Counted from the stretch's first letter, positions 10,393 to 20,285 are shown. The stretch: 64,000 nt of DNA from DASUPK01 sp963843085 (GCA_963843085.1 CAWJJG010000002.1:248001-312000); one strand, 5' to 3'. Numbers and translations are program-made. Notes: a model not told the origin generated them from the letters alone.

Positions 10393-12618
10393 AGCACAGG
10401 CCGGTACCTGCTCGGCGCGGCTGAGCTGGCGGTGATCGCGACCGCACTCGGTCTGGGCGCCTACCACCTGCGAGCCCTGCTCGCGCCCGCTTGGACGGGG
10501 GCGCTGGCGCGCCTCGCCGAGATCGTGATCGGCTTCTCGATGCTGATCCTGGTCGCTGAGACCCTCGGGGTCCTTGGGCTGTTCAAGGAGGTGCCGCTCC
10601 TGATCGGCTTCGTCGCGGCGGGCCTGGGCGTGACGTTCTGGGCCAGGCGCCGCGGGCTTCCTGTCACGCCCGAGACCAAGGAGGCTCGATCAAGCGCGAT
10701 CATGGTGGCGATCGGCATCGTCGCCGCGGCGCTCGTCGTCGTCCACTGGGCGCACCCCACCGGGCAGGCGGTCGACCAGGGGATGTACTACCAGGACACC
10801 ACCTGGTACCACATGTCCTTTTCTGCTCGGTTCGCCCAGACCGGTCACGTGGGTCCGCTCCACTTCACCGATCCGCTCAAGCTGGCGGCCTGGTTCTACC
10901 CGCAGAACTCGGAGCTGATCCACGGGATCGGGATCGTCTTCCTGAAGACCGACTTCCTGTCGCCTCTGATGAACCTGATGTGGCTGGCACTCTGCCTGCT
11001 CGCTGCCTGGTGCGTGGGCCGGCCGTACGCGATCGGTGGCGTCACCGTGCTCGGTGCCGCCGTGGTCCTCGACTCGGAGATGCTGGTCGGTTCCCAGGCG
11101 GGACAGGGCCCGAACGATGTGGCGGGCCTCTTCTTCCTGATGACCGCTCTTGCGTTCCTGGTGGATGGGGCGGCCTCCGCGCACGCAGGCTCGTCGGCGC
11201 GGGGGAGCGAGTGGAACGCGACCACCGAGGGCGAGCTCGAGGCCGGTGTCGTGGAAGACGTGCCGGTCGAGGGCGATCCCCATGTCCTGGCCACCGTCGG
11301 CGCCGGCCCGCTGTTCATGGCCGGCCTCGCGGCGGGACTCGGCATCGGGACCAAGATCACCCTGCTCGCGACGATCGCATCCCTCACTGTGGGCGTAGCG
11401 ATCCTCGGCGGCCGCCGGCACTGGCTGAGAGCGCTCGGGATCTGGCTCGGAGGCATGGTGATCACCTCGGGCTTCTGGTACGGGCGGAACTTCGTCGAGG
11501 CTCTGAATCCATTTCCGCAGGTCCACAAGCTCGGGCCGATCCACCTGCCGGGTCCCGACCAGCTTGCGCTCTACCCGCGCCAGCCGCACTCCCTGAGCGA
11601 GTACTACAACGACCCCGGGGTCTGGCACGACAAGCTCTTCCCCGTTCTTCATGACCGGCTTGGCCCGCTCTGGCCGGTGATCCTGGCAGTGGTCGTGGTG
11701 GCGCTCGTCTGGGCCTTCTTCCGAGGCGGCAGCGCCCTGATGCGGATTCTCGCCGCCACGGGGATGGTCGCGGGGATCGCATACGTCTTCACGCCCCTGA
11801 CCGCCTCGGGGAGCCTTGGCGACCCTGCGGGCTTCGACGCGAACCTGCGATACGTCTCACCGGTGCTGATGGTCGGGTTCCTCCTGCTGCCGCTGATCCC
11901 GTGGTTCCGGCATGGGAAGCGTCCTTGGATCCTGATCGGCCTCTTCTCGATCCTGCTGATCCAGGGAACCGTCACCCAGGCGAACTGGAAGTTCGAGCAC
12001 CACCTGGCGTCCGTCGCGCTGGCCTTCCTGATCGTCGGGGTGCCGGCCCTGCTCGTCGCCGGGGCCCGCAGGCGGGTGCCGGTGCTAGCGCTTGCGGTGT
12101 TCGGGCTGGTGATGGCGATCACCGCGGTCGCGCTGGGGCGCGTGCGCGAGAACTACTACCTCGACCATCGCTACGTGACCGCGTCGAGGCCGCCGCTCGA
12201 GGGCGGCTTCCGCTCCACACCCGAGTGGCAGCCGCTCCAGGACTGGGGCCGCAAGCAGAGCGACCAGCGCATCGGCGTGGTCGGCCGCGCATCGGCCTTC
12301 GGCCAGTACTTCTTCTACGGGACCGATCTCTCCAACCACGTCCAGTACGTGGGTCAGGAGCTCAATCGCGGCACCTTCAGGCCGATCGTGAGCTGCGGCG
12401 CCTGGCGGCGGGCGGTCAACGCCGGCGACTACGACTACATCGTCACCACGCCGAAGATCGGCGCTCTCGAGGTCAGCGCGCCGCCGGAGGCTCACTGGAC
12501 CGAGACTGACAAGAACGTGACGACCGTGATCCAGACCGGCCCGGCGGCCGTCTACAAGATCACCGGGCCGCTCGATCCGTCCACCTGCGCGAAGCTGGGA
12601 GCGGCGGCCCACACATGA
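10390..12618 (+). CDS. Polytopic membrane protein, predicted GT-C-type glycosyltransferase (array copy 1)
   Basis: 742 residues with about 12-14 hydrophobic segments and a soluble C-terminal part of about 150 residues. Near residue 130, DTTWYHMSFSARFAQTG and then FYPQNSELIHG recall the first outer loop of GT-C enzymes, where an Asp binds lipid-linked sugar. That role is inference. Conserved landmarks shared with copies 2-4 are an acidic-residue loop after the third helix, LGIGTK, WYGRN, TPLTASG, and YGTDLSNHVQYVG in the tail, ending AVNAGDYDYIVTTP. An internal charged insert (about residues 262-300) distinguishes this copy. It overlaps copy 2 as ATGA. Confidence 0.7.
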   Translation: MSTGRYLLGAAELAVIATALGLGAYHLRALLAPAWTGALARLAEIVIGFSMLILVAETLGVLGLFKEVPLLIGFVAAGLGVTFWARRRGLPVTPETKEARSSAIMVAIGIVAAALVVVHWAHPTGQAVDQGMYYQDTTWYHMSFSARFAQTGHVGPLHFTDPLKLAAWFYPQNSELIHGIGIVFLKTDFLSPLMNLMWLALCLLAAWCVGRPYAIGGVTVLGAAVVLDSEMLVGSQAGQGPNDVAGLFFLMTALAFLVDGAASAHAGSSARGSEWNATTEGELEAGVVEDVPVEGDPHVLATVGAGPLFMAGLAAGLGIGTKITLLATIASLTVGVAILGGRRHWLRALGIWLGGMVITSGFWYGRNFVEALNPFPQVHKLGPIHLPGPDQLALYPRQPHSLSEYYNDPGVWHDKLFPVLHDRLGPLWPVILAVVVVALVWAFFRGGSALMRILAATGMVAGIAYVFTPLTASGSLGDPAGFDANLRYVSPVLMVGFLLLPLIPWFRHGKRPWILIGLFSILLIQGTVTQANWKFEHHLASVALAFLIVGVPALLVAGARRRVPVLALAVFGLVMAITAVALGRVRENYYLDHRYVTASRPPLEGGFRSTPEWQPLQDWGRKQSDQRIGVVGRASAFGQYFFYGTDLSNHVQYVGQELNRGTFRPIVSCGAWRRAVNAGDYDYIVTTPKIGALEVSAPPEAHWTETDKNVTTVIQTGPAAVYKITGPLDPSTCAKLGAAAHT

Positions 12619-14864
12619 GCTTCGGTCACTACCTCGCCGGCTCGATCGAGCTGATCGCCGTGGCGGTGGCCATGGGCTTCGCCGCCGTCGGCATGCGCGG
12701 CCGCTTCCTGCCGGGCTGGGAGGGCGCCTCGGCGCGGCTCGCCGAGGTCGTGCTCGGCCTCTCGCTGCTGGTGGTCACTCTCGAGCTGGTCGGTGTGGTC
12801 GGGCTCTACCGGCCGGGCTGGGTGCTGCTCGCCTCCCTCGCCGCCGGCCTGGGGGTCGGATTCGCGCTGCGCCCGGCGGGGGAGAGGATCCCGCTGCCGG
12901 CGCCCGCCGTTCGACCATACGCGCTCGGCGCCGCGGTCGCGGCCGCCCTCTTGGTCATCGCCCACTGGGCGATGCCGACACAGACCGGTCTCGACATCGG
13001 CATGTACCTGCCCAACACCACGTGGCAGAACGCGCCGTTCGCCGCTCGCTTCGTCCAGGACCACCAGGTCGGCGCTCTCCACTTCACCGAGGTTCTCAAT
13101 CTGACCGTCTGGTACTACCCGCAGAACTCCGAGCTGCTCCATTCGGCTGGGATCCTCTTCCTCGGGAACGACTTCCTCTCGCCGCTCCTCAACATCGGCT
13201 GGGCGGCGCTCTGCCTGCTCGCCGCCTGGGCGTTCGCGCGGGCCTATGGGGGCGGTCCGATCGCCGTGCTCGCGATGGCGCTCGTGCTGGACGCGAACAT
13301 GCTGCTCCTCTACCAGCCCGGCGATGCCAAGAATGACACGATGGGTCTGTTCTTCTTCCTTGCCTCCGCCGCGATCCTGGTCAATGCGGACGCGCAGCGG
13401 CGAGCCGCCGCCGGCTCTGCGCGGACCTTGCACTCGGGCGGCCCGCCCCTCGAGGCCAGGCTGCCCAATGGCGCGCTGATCGTCGCCGGGCTCGCCGCGG
13501 GGCTGGCGCTCGGAACCAAGCTGAACCTGCTGGCGCCGTTCGGCCTGCTGACCATCGGCGTGATCGCCGTCAGCGCGGGTTACCGGTGGCGCGCAACCTG
13601 GATCTGGGTCGTCAGCTCCCTGATCACCGGCGGCTTCTGGTTCGCCCGCAACCTGGTCAACGCGGGGAATCCGCTCCCCTGGATCAAGGCCGGCCCGCTG
13701 CCGGGCCCCGACCAGCTCGACATCAACATCCGCCACCCCGCGAACGTGTTCCACTACCTGGTGCCGCCCGACGGCCAGGTGATTCGCCACCACCTGATCC
13801 CGGGATTGCACGACAGCTTCGGCGACCTCTGGCCGCTGGTGCTGGCCGCCGTGATCGGCGGCTTCCTGCTCGCGATCTTCCGCGGCCGGACGCCGATGAT
13901 CCGGATGCTCGGGATCGTCGCCCTGCTCAGCGGTCTCGCGTACCTGGTCACGCCCCTCACCGCCGCCGGCCCGGAGGGCGACCCCACCGCCTTCACCACG
14001 AACCTGCGCTACGCGTCGCCCGCGATCGGGCTCGGCGCGATGTTGCTCGGCGTGGACGCCGGCCTGCTGAAGCCGCGGTTCCAGCCCTGGGTGCTGGGCA
14101 CCCTCATAGTCCTCCTGCTGGTCCAGGCAGTTCCGATCTGGGACCTCCACGGGCACCTGTGGACCCGCCACTTCCTGCTCGGCGCGATCGGCCTCGCCTT
14201 CTTCCTGGTGCTCGTGCCCGTCGGACTGGCGCTCGCACGGCAGCGAGGCGCCTCGGCGGCGATGATCGCGGGGGGAGCGGCCTTGGCCCTGGCCCTAGTG
14301 GTGGCTATCGGCTGGCCGAAGTCGGACGACTACGTCAAGAACCGCTACCGAGCGTCCACGGCGCCGCACGATTTCCCGGTCGGGATGAAGGCGGCACTCG
14401 CCTGGTTCAACCGCGCGAATCCGCACGACTCCCGGATTGCGGTCGTCGGCGGCCGGCCCGGCTTCAAGCAGTACGTCTTCTACGGCGACGACCTCTCCAA
14501 CCGCGTCCAGTACGTGGCGAAGCACGCGCCGCACGGCGCGTACCTGCCGATCGCGAGCGAGGCGTCTCAGCACCTGCAACCAGGGCCGGCCTTTGTCGCG
14601 CAGTGCCGCGGATGGGTCCAGGCTCTGAATGAGGGCAACTACCAATACGCGGTCATCGGGCCGGACCAGCGGACCCAATCGGTGGCACCGGTGGAAGCCC
14701 TCTGGACGGCCGCGGCCGGAGGGACCCGCATCGAGACGACAGATGACGTGTCGGTGTTCCGCCTACCCGAGCGGCTCAGTCCCGCCGTCTGCACGCAGCT
14801 CTCCGGAAGTAACGGCCGGCTGAGCGCAGTCGCGGCTGCCGGAACTCAGTCCGCCTCTCAGTGA
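12615..14864 (+). CDS. Polytopic membrane protein, predicted GT-C-type glycosyltransferase (array copy 2)
   Basis: 749 residues, paralogue of copy 1 throughout: starts MSFGHYLAGSIELIAVAVAM, has NTTWQNAPFAARFVQDHQVG where copy 1 has DTTWYH (so the Tyr-His pair is replaced by Gln-Asn and the Asp by Asn), then FYPQNSELLHS-like YYPQNSELLHS, LGTKLN, WFARN, TPLTAAGPEG and YGDDLSNRVQYVAKH. Because the presumed Asp-Trp-Tyr-His motif is changed, this copy may have a different substrate or be a non-catalytic partner; that is inference. Translationally coupled at both ends (ATGA before, GTGA after). Confidence 0.68.
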   Translation: MSFGHYLAGSIELIAVAVAMGFAAVGMRGRFLPGWEGASARLAEVVLGLSLLVVTLELVGVVGLYRPGWVLLASLAAGLGVGFALRPAGERIPLPAPAVRPYALGAAVAAALLVIAHWAMPTQTGLDIGMYLPNTTWQNAPFAARFVQDHQVGALHFTEVLNLTVWYYPQNSELLHSAGILFLGNDFLSPLLNIGWAALCLLAAWAFARAYGGGPIAVLAMALVLDANMLLLYQPGDAKNDTMGLFFFLASAAILVNADAQRRAAAGSARTLHSGGPPLEARLPNGALIVAGLAAGLALGTKLNLLAPFGLLTIGVIAVSAGYRWRATWIWVVSSLITGGFWFARNLVNAGNPLPWIKAGPLPGPDQLDINIRHPANVFHYLVPPDGQVIRHHLIPGLHDSFGDLWPLVLAAVIGGFLLAIFRGRTPMIRMLGIVALLSGLAYLVTPLTAAGPEGDPTAFTTNLRYASPAIGLGAMLLGVDAGLLKPRFQPWVLGTLIVLLLVQAVPIWDLHGHLWTRHFLLGAIGLAFFLVLVPVGLALARQRGASAAMIAGGAALALALVVAIGWPKSDDYVKNRYRASTAPHDFPVGMKAALAWFNRANPHDSRIAVVGGRPGFKQYVFYGDDLSNRVQYVAKHAPHGAYLPIASEASQHLQPGPAFVAQCRGWVQALNEGNYQYAVIGPDQRTQSVAPVEALWTAAAGGTRIETTDDVSVFRLPERLSPAVCTQLSGSNGRLSAVAAAGTQSASQ

Positions 14865-17116
14865 GCTTCGGCGACTACCTCTTCGGGATCATCGGCCTCA
14901 CGGCGGTCGCGATTCCGATGGGCATGGCCGCGGTTCGGTTGCGTGGCCGTCTACTTCCCGGCTGGGAAGGGGCACCGGCCCGGCTCGCCGAGGCGGTGGT
15001 GGGCGTCGCGTTGTTCACCGTCCTGCTGCAGCTGCTCGGCGCCTTCGGGATCCTCGTCCCAGCCGTTCTGATCGCAGCCGCCCTTCTGGTCGGCCTGGGC
15101 GTCTGGTTCGGCGCGGATGGCGCTTTCTTTCCGCATAGCGGAAGGAACGCGCCGGACGACGAGTCGACGGCCCCTCCGGCTCCGGCGGTTCCCCTTCCCC
15201 AGCTGCTGTTGGGTTTGGCGGCGGCCGCCTTCGTCGCCGCCCACTGGTTCACGGGTCTCCAGGACGTCTGGGGACGGGGCATGCTCACCTTCGACACGCT
15301 CTGGTACCACGGGCCGTTCGCCGCACGAATCGCCGACAGCGGCTCGGTCTGGGGGATGCACTTCATCGATCCCCTCTACCTGAACTGGTTCTATCCGCAG
15401 AACTCCGAGCTCCTGCACGCGGCCGGCATCGTCCTCTTCAACCGGGACCTGGCAAGCCCCTTCGTCAACTTCGGCTGGCTGGGAGTGGCGCTGCTCGCCG
15501 GCTGGTGCATCGGCCGGCCGTATGGGGTGGCTCCCCTCAGCCTGGTCGCGGTCTGCATCGCGATGGACACCGGCCCGATGGTTCCGCGCGAGGCGGGCAC
15601 CCCGGCAACGGACACGGTCCCGGTGGCACTGCTCCTGGCAGCAGCGGCGATCCTCATCAACGCCTGGGCAATACGGAGATCTCACCAACGCGAGGCGGGG
15701 GGCGGGGGGGCGGCGGGGGGAACTCCGGCGAAGCCGCCCCCCGACACCCCCCCGGCGCCGGCCCAAGTGGGCGCGCTCCTCGTCGCGGGCCTCGCGATGG
15801 GTATCGCCCTGGGCAGCAAGCTGACGATCTCGGGAGCGACGGCCGCGATGGCGGTCGGCGTCATCTTCCTGGTGCCGCCCGGTGTTCGTCGCAGAGCGTT
15901 CGGCGTCTTCCTCGCGGGCGTGGTGGCCACCGCCGGCTTCTGGTTCCTGCGGAACCTGATCCATGCGGGCAACCCACTGCCGTGGACCCGGCACATCGGC
16001 CCGATCGACCTCCCCGGCCCGAATCGCGGGCTCGAGGGACGCGACGACTACACCGTCGCGCACTACATCCTGTCCGACCCGAGCACGTCACTCTGGCGCG
16101 CCTACTTCCTCAACCCGATCGAGAACCTGCTCGGCCCGCTCTGGTTCTTGATCCTGGGCGGCGCCGCCGGTGGGGCTGTGCTCGCCGTCTGGCGCCCGCG
16201 TTCGCGGGCGGTGCGCCTGGCGGGAGTGGTGACCATCGTGGCCGCCATCGCCTATGTGTTCACGCCCCTGACGGCTGCGGGTCCGGAGGGACATCCGCTC
16301 GCCTTCGGGATCAACCTCCGCTACCTGACCCCGGGCTTGGCCCTCGGCCTGGCGCTGCTCCCGCTCGAGCCGCGCCTCGTCCCGGGCCGCCTGCGCCTGC
16401 CGCTGCTCGTCGGCGCGCTGATCACGCTCTTCCTCACTTCCCACTACTCGGACGCCAATGTCGCCTGGAAGAGCGCCTTCGCGTCGATCCCCTGGGCTGC
16501 ACTGATGGGACTCATGTTCGTCGCGGTACCGGTGGGGCTGGCCCTGCTGGCCCGCCGCCGGGCGGTGCTCGCCGCGCTGGCGGGGGCGGTGCTCGTCGTG
16601 GCGATCGGCGGGGTCGGCTGGGCCAAGCAGGACGAGTACTTCGCGCATCGCTACAGCCGGGCGGAGGACTTCCGCTTCCAGCTCGATGACGCCGTTCGCT
16701 GGGCCAAGCCCACCTCGGACCTGCGCATCGGCGTGGCCGGCACCAGTGGCGCGTACAACCAGTACGGCTTCTACGGCGACGACGTCTCGAATTACGTTCA
16801 GTACGTCGGCCGTCACCTCCCCGAGGCCGATTTCCGAGCGATCGAGAGCTGCCCCGATTTCAGACGGGCGGTCAACGAAGGCGACTACGACTATCTGGTC
16901 ACGACGCCGGCGCTGGACCTGAACAGCCCGTCGACGGCGCAGACCTCCCCGGAGCGCGGCTGGGTCATCAACGATCCGGCCGCGGAGGAGATCGTTCATT
17001 CGGGACGCGTCTCGGTCTTCCGGATCAATGGCGACCTCGACCCCGCTGGCTGCGGGAATGGCAACCGGCGCGGCGCCGCCGGGCAACGGGGAGGATCAGC
17101 CACAACGAAGAAGTGA
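14861..17116 (+). CDS. Polytopic membrane protein, predicted GT-C-type glycosyltransferase (array copy 3)
   Basis: 751 residues from a GTG that overlaps the stop of copy 2. It keeps FDTLWYHGPFAARIADSGS, FYPQNSELLHAAG, LGSKLT (versus LGTK in the others), WFLRN, TPLTAAGPEG, and YGDDVSNYVQYVGRH in the C-terminal part, followed by AVNEGDYDYLVTTP. A Gly/Pro-rich low-complexity insert (about residues 278-305) sits between two membrane segments and contains homopolymeric G and C runs in the DNA. End overlaps copy 4 as GTGA. Function by analogy with copy 1. Confidence 0.68.
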   Translation: MSFGDYLFGIIGLTAVAIPMGMAAVRLRGRLLPGWEGAPARLAEAVVGVALFTVLLQLLGAFGILVPAVLIAAALLVGLGVWFGADGAFFPHSGRNAPDDESTAPPAPAVPLPQLLLGLAAAAFVAAHWFTGLQDVWGRGMLTFDTLWYHGPFAARIADSGSVWGMHFIDPLYLNWFYPQNSELLHAAGIVLFNRDLASPFVNFGWLGVALLAGWCIGRPYGVAPLSLVAVCIAMDTGPMVPREAGTPATDTVPVALLLAAAAILINAWAIRRSHQREAGGGGAAGGTPAKPPPDTPPAPAQVGALLVAGLAMGIALGSKLTISGATAAMAVGVIFLVPPGVRRRAFGVFLAGVVATAGFWFLRNLIHAGNPLPWTRHIGPIDLPGPNRGLEGRDDYTVAHYILSDPSTSLWRAYFLNPIENLLGPLWFLILGGAAGGAVLAVWRPRSRAVRLAGVVTIVAAIAYVFTPLTAAGPEGHPLAFGINLRYLTPGLALGLALLPLEPRLVPGRLRLPLLVGALITLFLTSHYSDANVAWKSAFASIPWAALMGLMFVAVPVGLALLARRRAVLAALAGAVLVVAIGGVGWAKQDEYFAHRYSRAEDFRFQLDDAVRWAKPTSDLRIGVAGTSGAYNQYGFYGDDVSNYVQYVGRHLPEADFRAIESCPDFRRAVNEGDYDYLVTTPALDLNSPSTAQTSPERGWVINDPAAEEIVHSGRVSVFRINGDLDPAGCGNGNRRGAAGQRGGSATTKK

Positions 17117-19341
17117 GCACCGCGGGCGACTACATCCTCGGCGTGATCGGCCTGGTGGCCGTCGTTCTCTCGATGACGATCGCCGGGAGGACGGCACGCC
17201 GCGCCGCTCTGCCGGCCTGGACGGGCGCGCCGGCGCTGCTCGCGGACGCGATCCTGGCGATCGGCATCCTCGTGCTGGTCGCGGAGCTGCTCGGCATCTT
17301 CAGCCTGCTGGATGGAGTCTTGCTGGTCTTCGCTTCCCTGATCGTCGGCGGGGGCGCGCTTCGCCTCGAGCCGATGCTGATCCGCGCCGGTGCGCGGGTG
17401 GCGCAATGGGGCAAGGGCAAGGAGACCGATCTGTTACCGGCGCCCTCGATCGGGCGGGTCGAGCTCGGAGTCGCGATCGCCCTCGCCCTGATCGTCGCCG
17501 CCCAATGGGCGGGTCCGACCCTGCTTGCGCTCGACCGGGGGATCTACGGGGGGGATTCACTCTGGTACCACCTGCCGCTCGCCGCCCACATCGCGGACAC
17601 CGGCTCGGTAACCACCCTCCTCTACACCGACCCGCTCTATCTGAACTGGTTCTACCCACAGGTCTCGGAGCTGCTGCACGCGGGCGGGATCCTCCTCTTC
17701 GGGAACGACTTCCTCTCACCGATGCTCAACATGGCGTGGCTGGGTCTGGCGCTGTTCGCCGGCTGGTGCATCGGCCGCCCCTATGGGACCGGTCCGGTGG
17801 GGCTCGCGGCGGTCGCCTCGGTGATGGCCGCGAACCTGCTCTTCTCGCGCCAGCCGGGCAACGCCAACAACGACGTCGTCGCGATCGCGCTCTTCCTCTC
17901 CTCGGTCGCCGTACTGCTCAACGTGCGCTGGCCGCAGCGCCGCGGATCGGGCGACGAGGCGCAGGGCTCCGGCCCTCCGTCAGGAGCCCTGCTGGTCGCC
18001 GGCCTCGCGTCCGGCCTGGCGCTGGGCACGAAGCTGACGGTCGTCCCACCGGTTCTGGCCCTGACCGTCGGCGTCGTCTGGATCAGCGGCGCCGGGTACC
18101 GGCTGCGGGCCGCGACGGAATGGATCGGCGCGCTCGTCGTGGGCGGGGGCTACTGGTACTGGCGCAACCTGGTCGTCTCCGGTAATCCGTTTCCCTGGCA
18201 GGACATCGGCCCGATCCACCATGCGGAGGCGCTGCAGGGCCGCCACCCGTACTCGATCGCCCACTACGCGACCGACACGAGCGTCTGGGGCCGCTACTTC
18301 ACTCCGGCACTCAATGAGCGCCTTGGGGAGCTGTGGCCCGCCTACCTGGCGCTCGCGGTGATCGCCGTGGTCCTGGTGCTCTGGCGCGGCGGGCGGATGG
18401 AGCGGATGCTCGGCATCGTCGCGCTGCTCGCGGCGATCGCCTACCTGTTGACACCACTGGGGGCGTCGGGGCCGGAGGGGATGCCGATCGGGTTCCGGCT
18501 CAACATCCGCTATCTGGCGCCGGGCCTGGTGCTCGCCATGACCCTGCTCGCGGTCCCGCCCTCATTCGCAGGAGAGCAACGCGTCTGGCGGCTCGGCACG
18601 CGGGCTCAGGTCTGGCGCTACGGAGCCCTCGGCGTCTTCGCGATCCTCATCCTCGTCAGCGCGGGCGCCCTCGGGTCGATCGACACCGGCCGCATCCCGG
18701 GCACCGTCGCTCTGGCTCTGGCGGTCATCGGCGTGCCCCTGCTGCTCGTCCTGCTCTCGCGTCGCGGGCTCTCGCCTGTGCCGCTCGCCGGGATCGGCTT
18801 GGCGGCGGTCGTCGTGCTGGCCGTCTTCGGTCGCATGGCGCAGGCCCACTATCTGGACGAGCGCTACTCGTCGACGGCGGCCGGCTATCCCAAGACCGAA
18901 CAGCCCGCGATCGAGCTCAACCAGGGCCTGGGGACCGCCTACGACTGGGCGAAGGGCACGCGCGATCAGAAGGTCGCGCTGTCGGGCACGATGGGAGCGC
19001 TCTTCCAGTACCCGCTCTGGGGAGGGGACTCGAGCAACAGCGTGACCTACATCGGCCGGCACGGGCCGCGCGGCTCCTTCGACGAGATCCAGGAGTGCCC
19101 CGAGTGGATCGGGACGCTCAACGACGGCGACTACGACTACGTCGTCACCACCCCGACCTATCACCAGGACGACCCGGCGGCCGACACCGTCCCCGTCCAG
19201 CGCCAGTGGATCTCCCGCGCCGGCAACGTCCAGCACGTCGCCGGCGCGGGCCTGGTCGACGTCTGGAGGATCACCGGGCCCCTCGCCCCCGAGGCTTGCG
19301 TGGGCACTCCCGGCAAGAAGCTGCCGCCTGCTACCAAGTAG
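17113..19341 (+). CDS. Polytopic membrane protein, predicted GT-C-type glycosyltransferase (array copy 4)
   Basis: 742 residues from GTG 17113. Shares the array landmarks: GDSLWYHLPLAAHIADTGS, FYPQVSELLHAGG, LGTKLT, YWYWRN, TPLGASGPEG, then WGGDSSNSVTYIGRHGP and TLNDGDYDYVVTTP in the soluble tail. It closes the array; the following small gene begins three bases after its stop and is probably co-transcribed. The sugar donor (likely a polyprenyl-phosphate sugar if GT-C) and acceptor cannot be read from the sequence. Confidence 0.68.
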   Translation: MSTAGDYILGVIGLVAVVLSMTIAGRTARRAALPAWTGAPALLADAILAIGILVLVAELLGIFSLLDGVLLVFASLIVGGGALRLEPMLIRAGARVAQWGKGKETDLLPAPSIGRVELGVAIALALIVAAQWAGPTLLALDRGIYGGDSLWYHLPLAAHIADTGSVTTLLYTDPLYLNWFYPQVSELLHAGGILLFGNDFLSPMLNMAWLGLALFAGWCIGRPYGTGPVGLAAVASVMAANLLFSRQPGNANNDVVAIALFLSSVAVLLNVRWPQRRGSGDEAQGSGPPSGALLVAGLASGLALGTKLTVVPPVLALTVGVVWISGAGYRLRAATEWIGALVVGGGYWYWRNLVVSGNPFPWQDIGPIHHAEALQGRHPYSIAHYATDTSVWGRYFTPALNERLGELWPAYLALAVIAVVLVLWRGGRMERMLGIVALLAAIAYLLTPLGASGPEGMPIGFRLNIRYLAPGLVLAMTLLAVPPSFAGEQRVWRLGTRAQVWRYGALGVFAILILVSAGALGSIDTGRIPGTVALALAVIGVPLLLVLLSRRGLSPVPLAGIGLAAVVVLAVFGRMAQAHYLDERYSSTAAGYPKTEQPAIELNQGLGTAYDWAKGTRDQKVALSGTMGALFQYPLWGGDSSNSVTYIGRHGPRGSFDEIQECPEWIGTLNDGDYDYVVTTPTYHQDDPAADTVPVQRQWISRAGNVQHVAGAGLVDVWRITGPLAPEACVGTPGKKLPPATK

Positions 19342-19344
19342 GGG

Positions 19345-19683
19345 GTGGCGTATCCACTCGACAACGCCCTCTTCCAGTGGGAGGAGGGCACTCGCCGGCT
19401 CGGCGAGCTCGACTCGGACCCTCGGGCTGCCCGCAGCGCCCGCCGCTCCGTGGAGGCGATCCGGGAGGAGCTCCGTCGCCGGATCGGCCCGACCTTCTCA
19501 GCCCAGGAGCTCGCGGACCTCTACGGCCAGGGCACCGACTGGTGCCTGGAAGCGGCCCGCGAGGCGGCCCCGATGGCGGCGGTGGACCTCGACCCGCAGG
19601 CGATCGTCGACGGTGCCTTCTTCGCGTACCTGCGCGGGGCCTACGACTACTCGGGCGGCAGGGTGACCGCCGAGCAGGAGTGA
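19345..19683 (+). CDS. Conserved hypothetical protein, 112 residues
   Basis: GTG start three bases after the last array gene. The product is soluble, acidic and apparently helical: an N-terminal amphipathic region with LFQWEEGTRRL, a basic helix REELRRRIG, then FSAQELADLYGQGTDWC and a C-terminal AYLRGAYDYSGG. No membrane segment, signal or known motif is seen. It overlaps nothing and meets the convergent gene at 19686 with two bases between stops. Co-transcription with the membrane array suggests a related role, but I do not recognise the family. Confidence 0.65.
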   Translation: MAYPLDNALFQWEEGTRRLGELDSDPRAARSARRSVEAIREELRRRIGPTFSAQELADLYGQGTDWCLEAAREAAPMAAVDLDPQAIVDGAFFAYLRGAYDYSGGRVTAEQE

Positions 19684-19685
19684 GC

Positions 19686-20225
19686 TCAGTCGTCCTCGAC
19701 GCGCTCGAGGACGATTCGCTCCGGCTCGATCGTCACCCTGAGCGCCTTGCGGCCCTGCCAGTGCTCGGCGTAGGTGGGGTCGTCCTTGATCGACGGGTCG
19801 AGCCAGATCCCGTAACCCTCTTCCTCGCCCTGATCGAAGGTGGCCTCCAGCGGCCGCTTGCGGCCGCGTCCGCGCCGTCCGCGGCGGCGTCGCCGCCGCC
19901 GGCGTCCAGCGCCCTCGCCGCCCTCTCCATCGCCGCCGTCGCCGTTCTCTGAGTCGCGGTCACCCTCGCCCTCGTCCGTCGCGCCCTCTTCCTCCTCGGG
20001 CTCAGGCTCTTCGAGCTCGGCCTCGATCTCGGCCTCGATCTCGTCGCGGAGGTCGATGTCACTGGCGGGCTCCTCGCCCTCGGCGTCCAGTCCGTGCCTG
20101 CTGCGGAAGTCGCGGAGCTGCGACGCGGGTACGCCCAGCTGGTGGGCGATCCATGCGTCGGTGCGCCCCTGGCGTACCCAGGCGCGGATCTGGTTCAGTT
20201 GCGGTCGCAGGGACTTACGGGCCAC
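19686..20225 (-). CDS. HTH-like protein with acidic and poly-Arg low-complexity linker
   Basis: 179 residues with a striking layout. Residues 1-45 look like a helix-turn-helix (QLNQIRAWVRQGRTDAWIAHQLG, then VPASQLRDFRSRHGL). Residues 50-95 are almost all Glu, Asp and Gly. A block of about 20 residues, mostly Arg with Gly, follows, and then a compact C-terminal domain ending ALRVTIEPERIVLERVEDD with YGIWLDPSIKDDPTYAEHW. The mix of an acidic and a basic tract suggests nucleic-acid binding; this is inference. It is divergent to csrA with a 135-base gap. I do not recognise a named family. Confidence 0.7.
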   Translation of the reverse strand: MARKSLRPQLNQIRAWVRQGRTDAWIAHQLGVPASQLRDFRSRHGLDAEGEEPASDIDLRDEIEAEIEAELEEPEPEEEEGATDEGEGDRDSENGDGGDGEGGEGAGRRRRRRRRGRRGRGRKRPLEATFDQGEEEGYGIWLDPSIKDDPTYAEHWQGRKALRVTIEPERIVLERVEDD

Positions 20226-20285
20226 GGCGGCGGACTCTAGATGATTCGACGATTCCGCCTTGGCAGGCGGGGCGGAACCCTGTAC

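Noticed and set aside
12552..14171. 539-codon minus-strand frame
   Set aside because: Antisense shadow of array copy 2; no known motif and biased Glu/Arg/Gln content.
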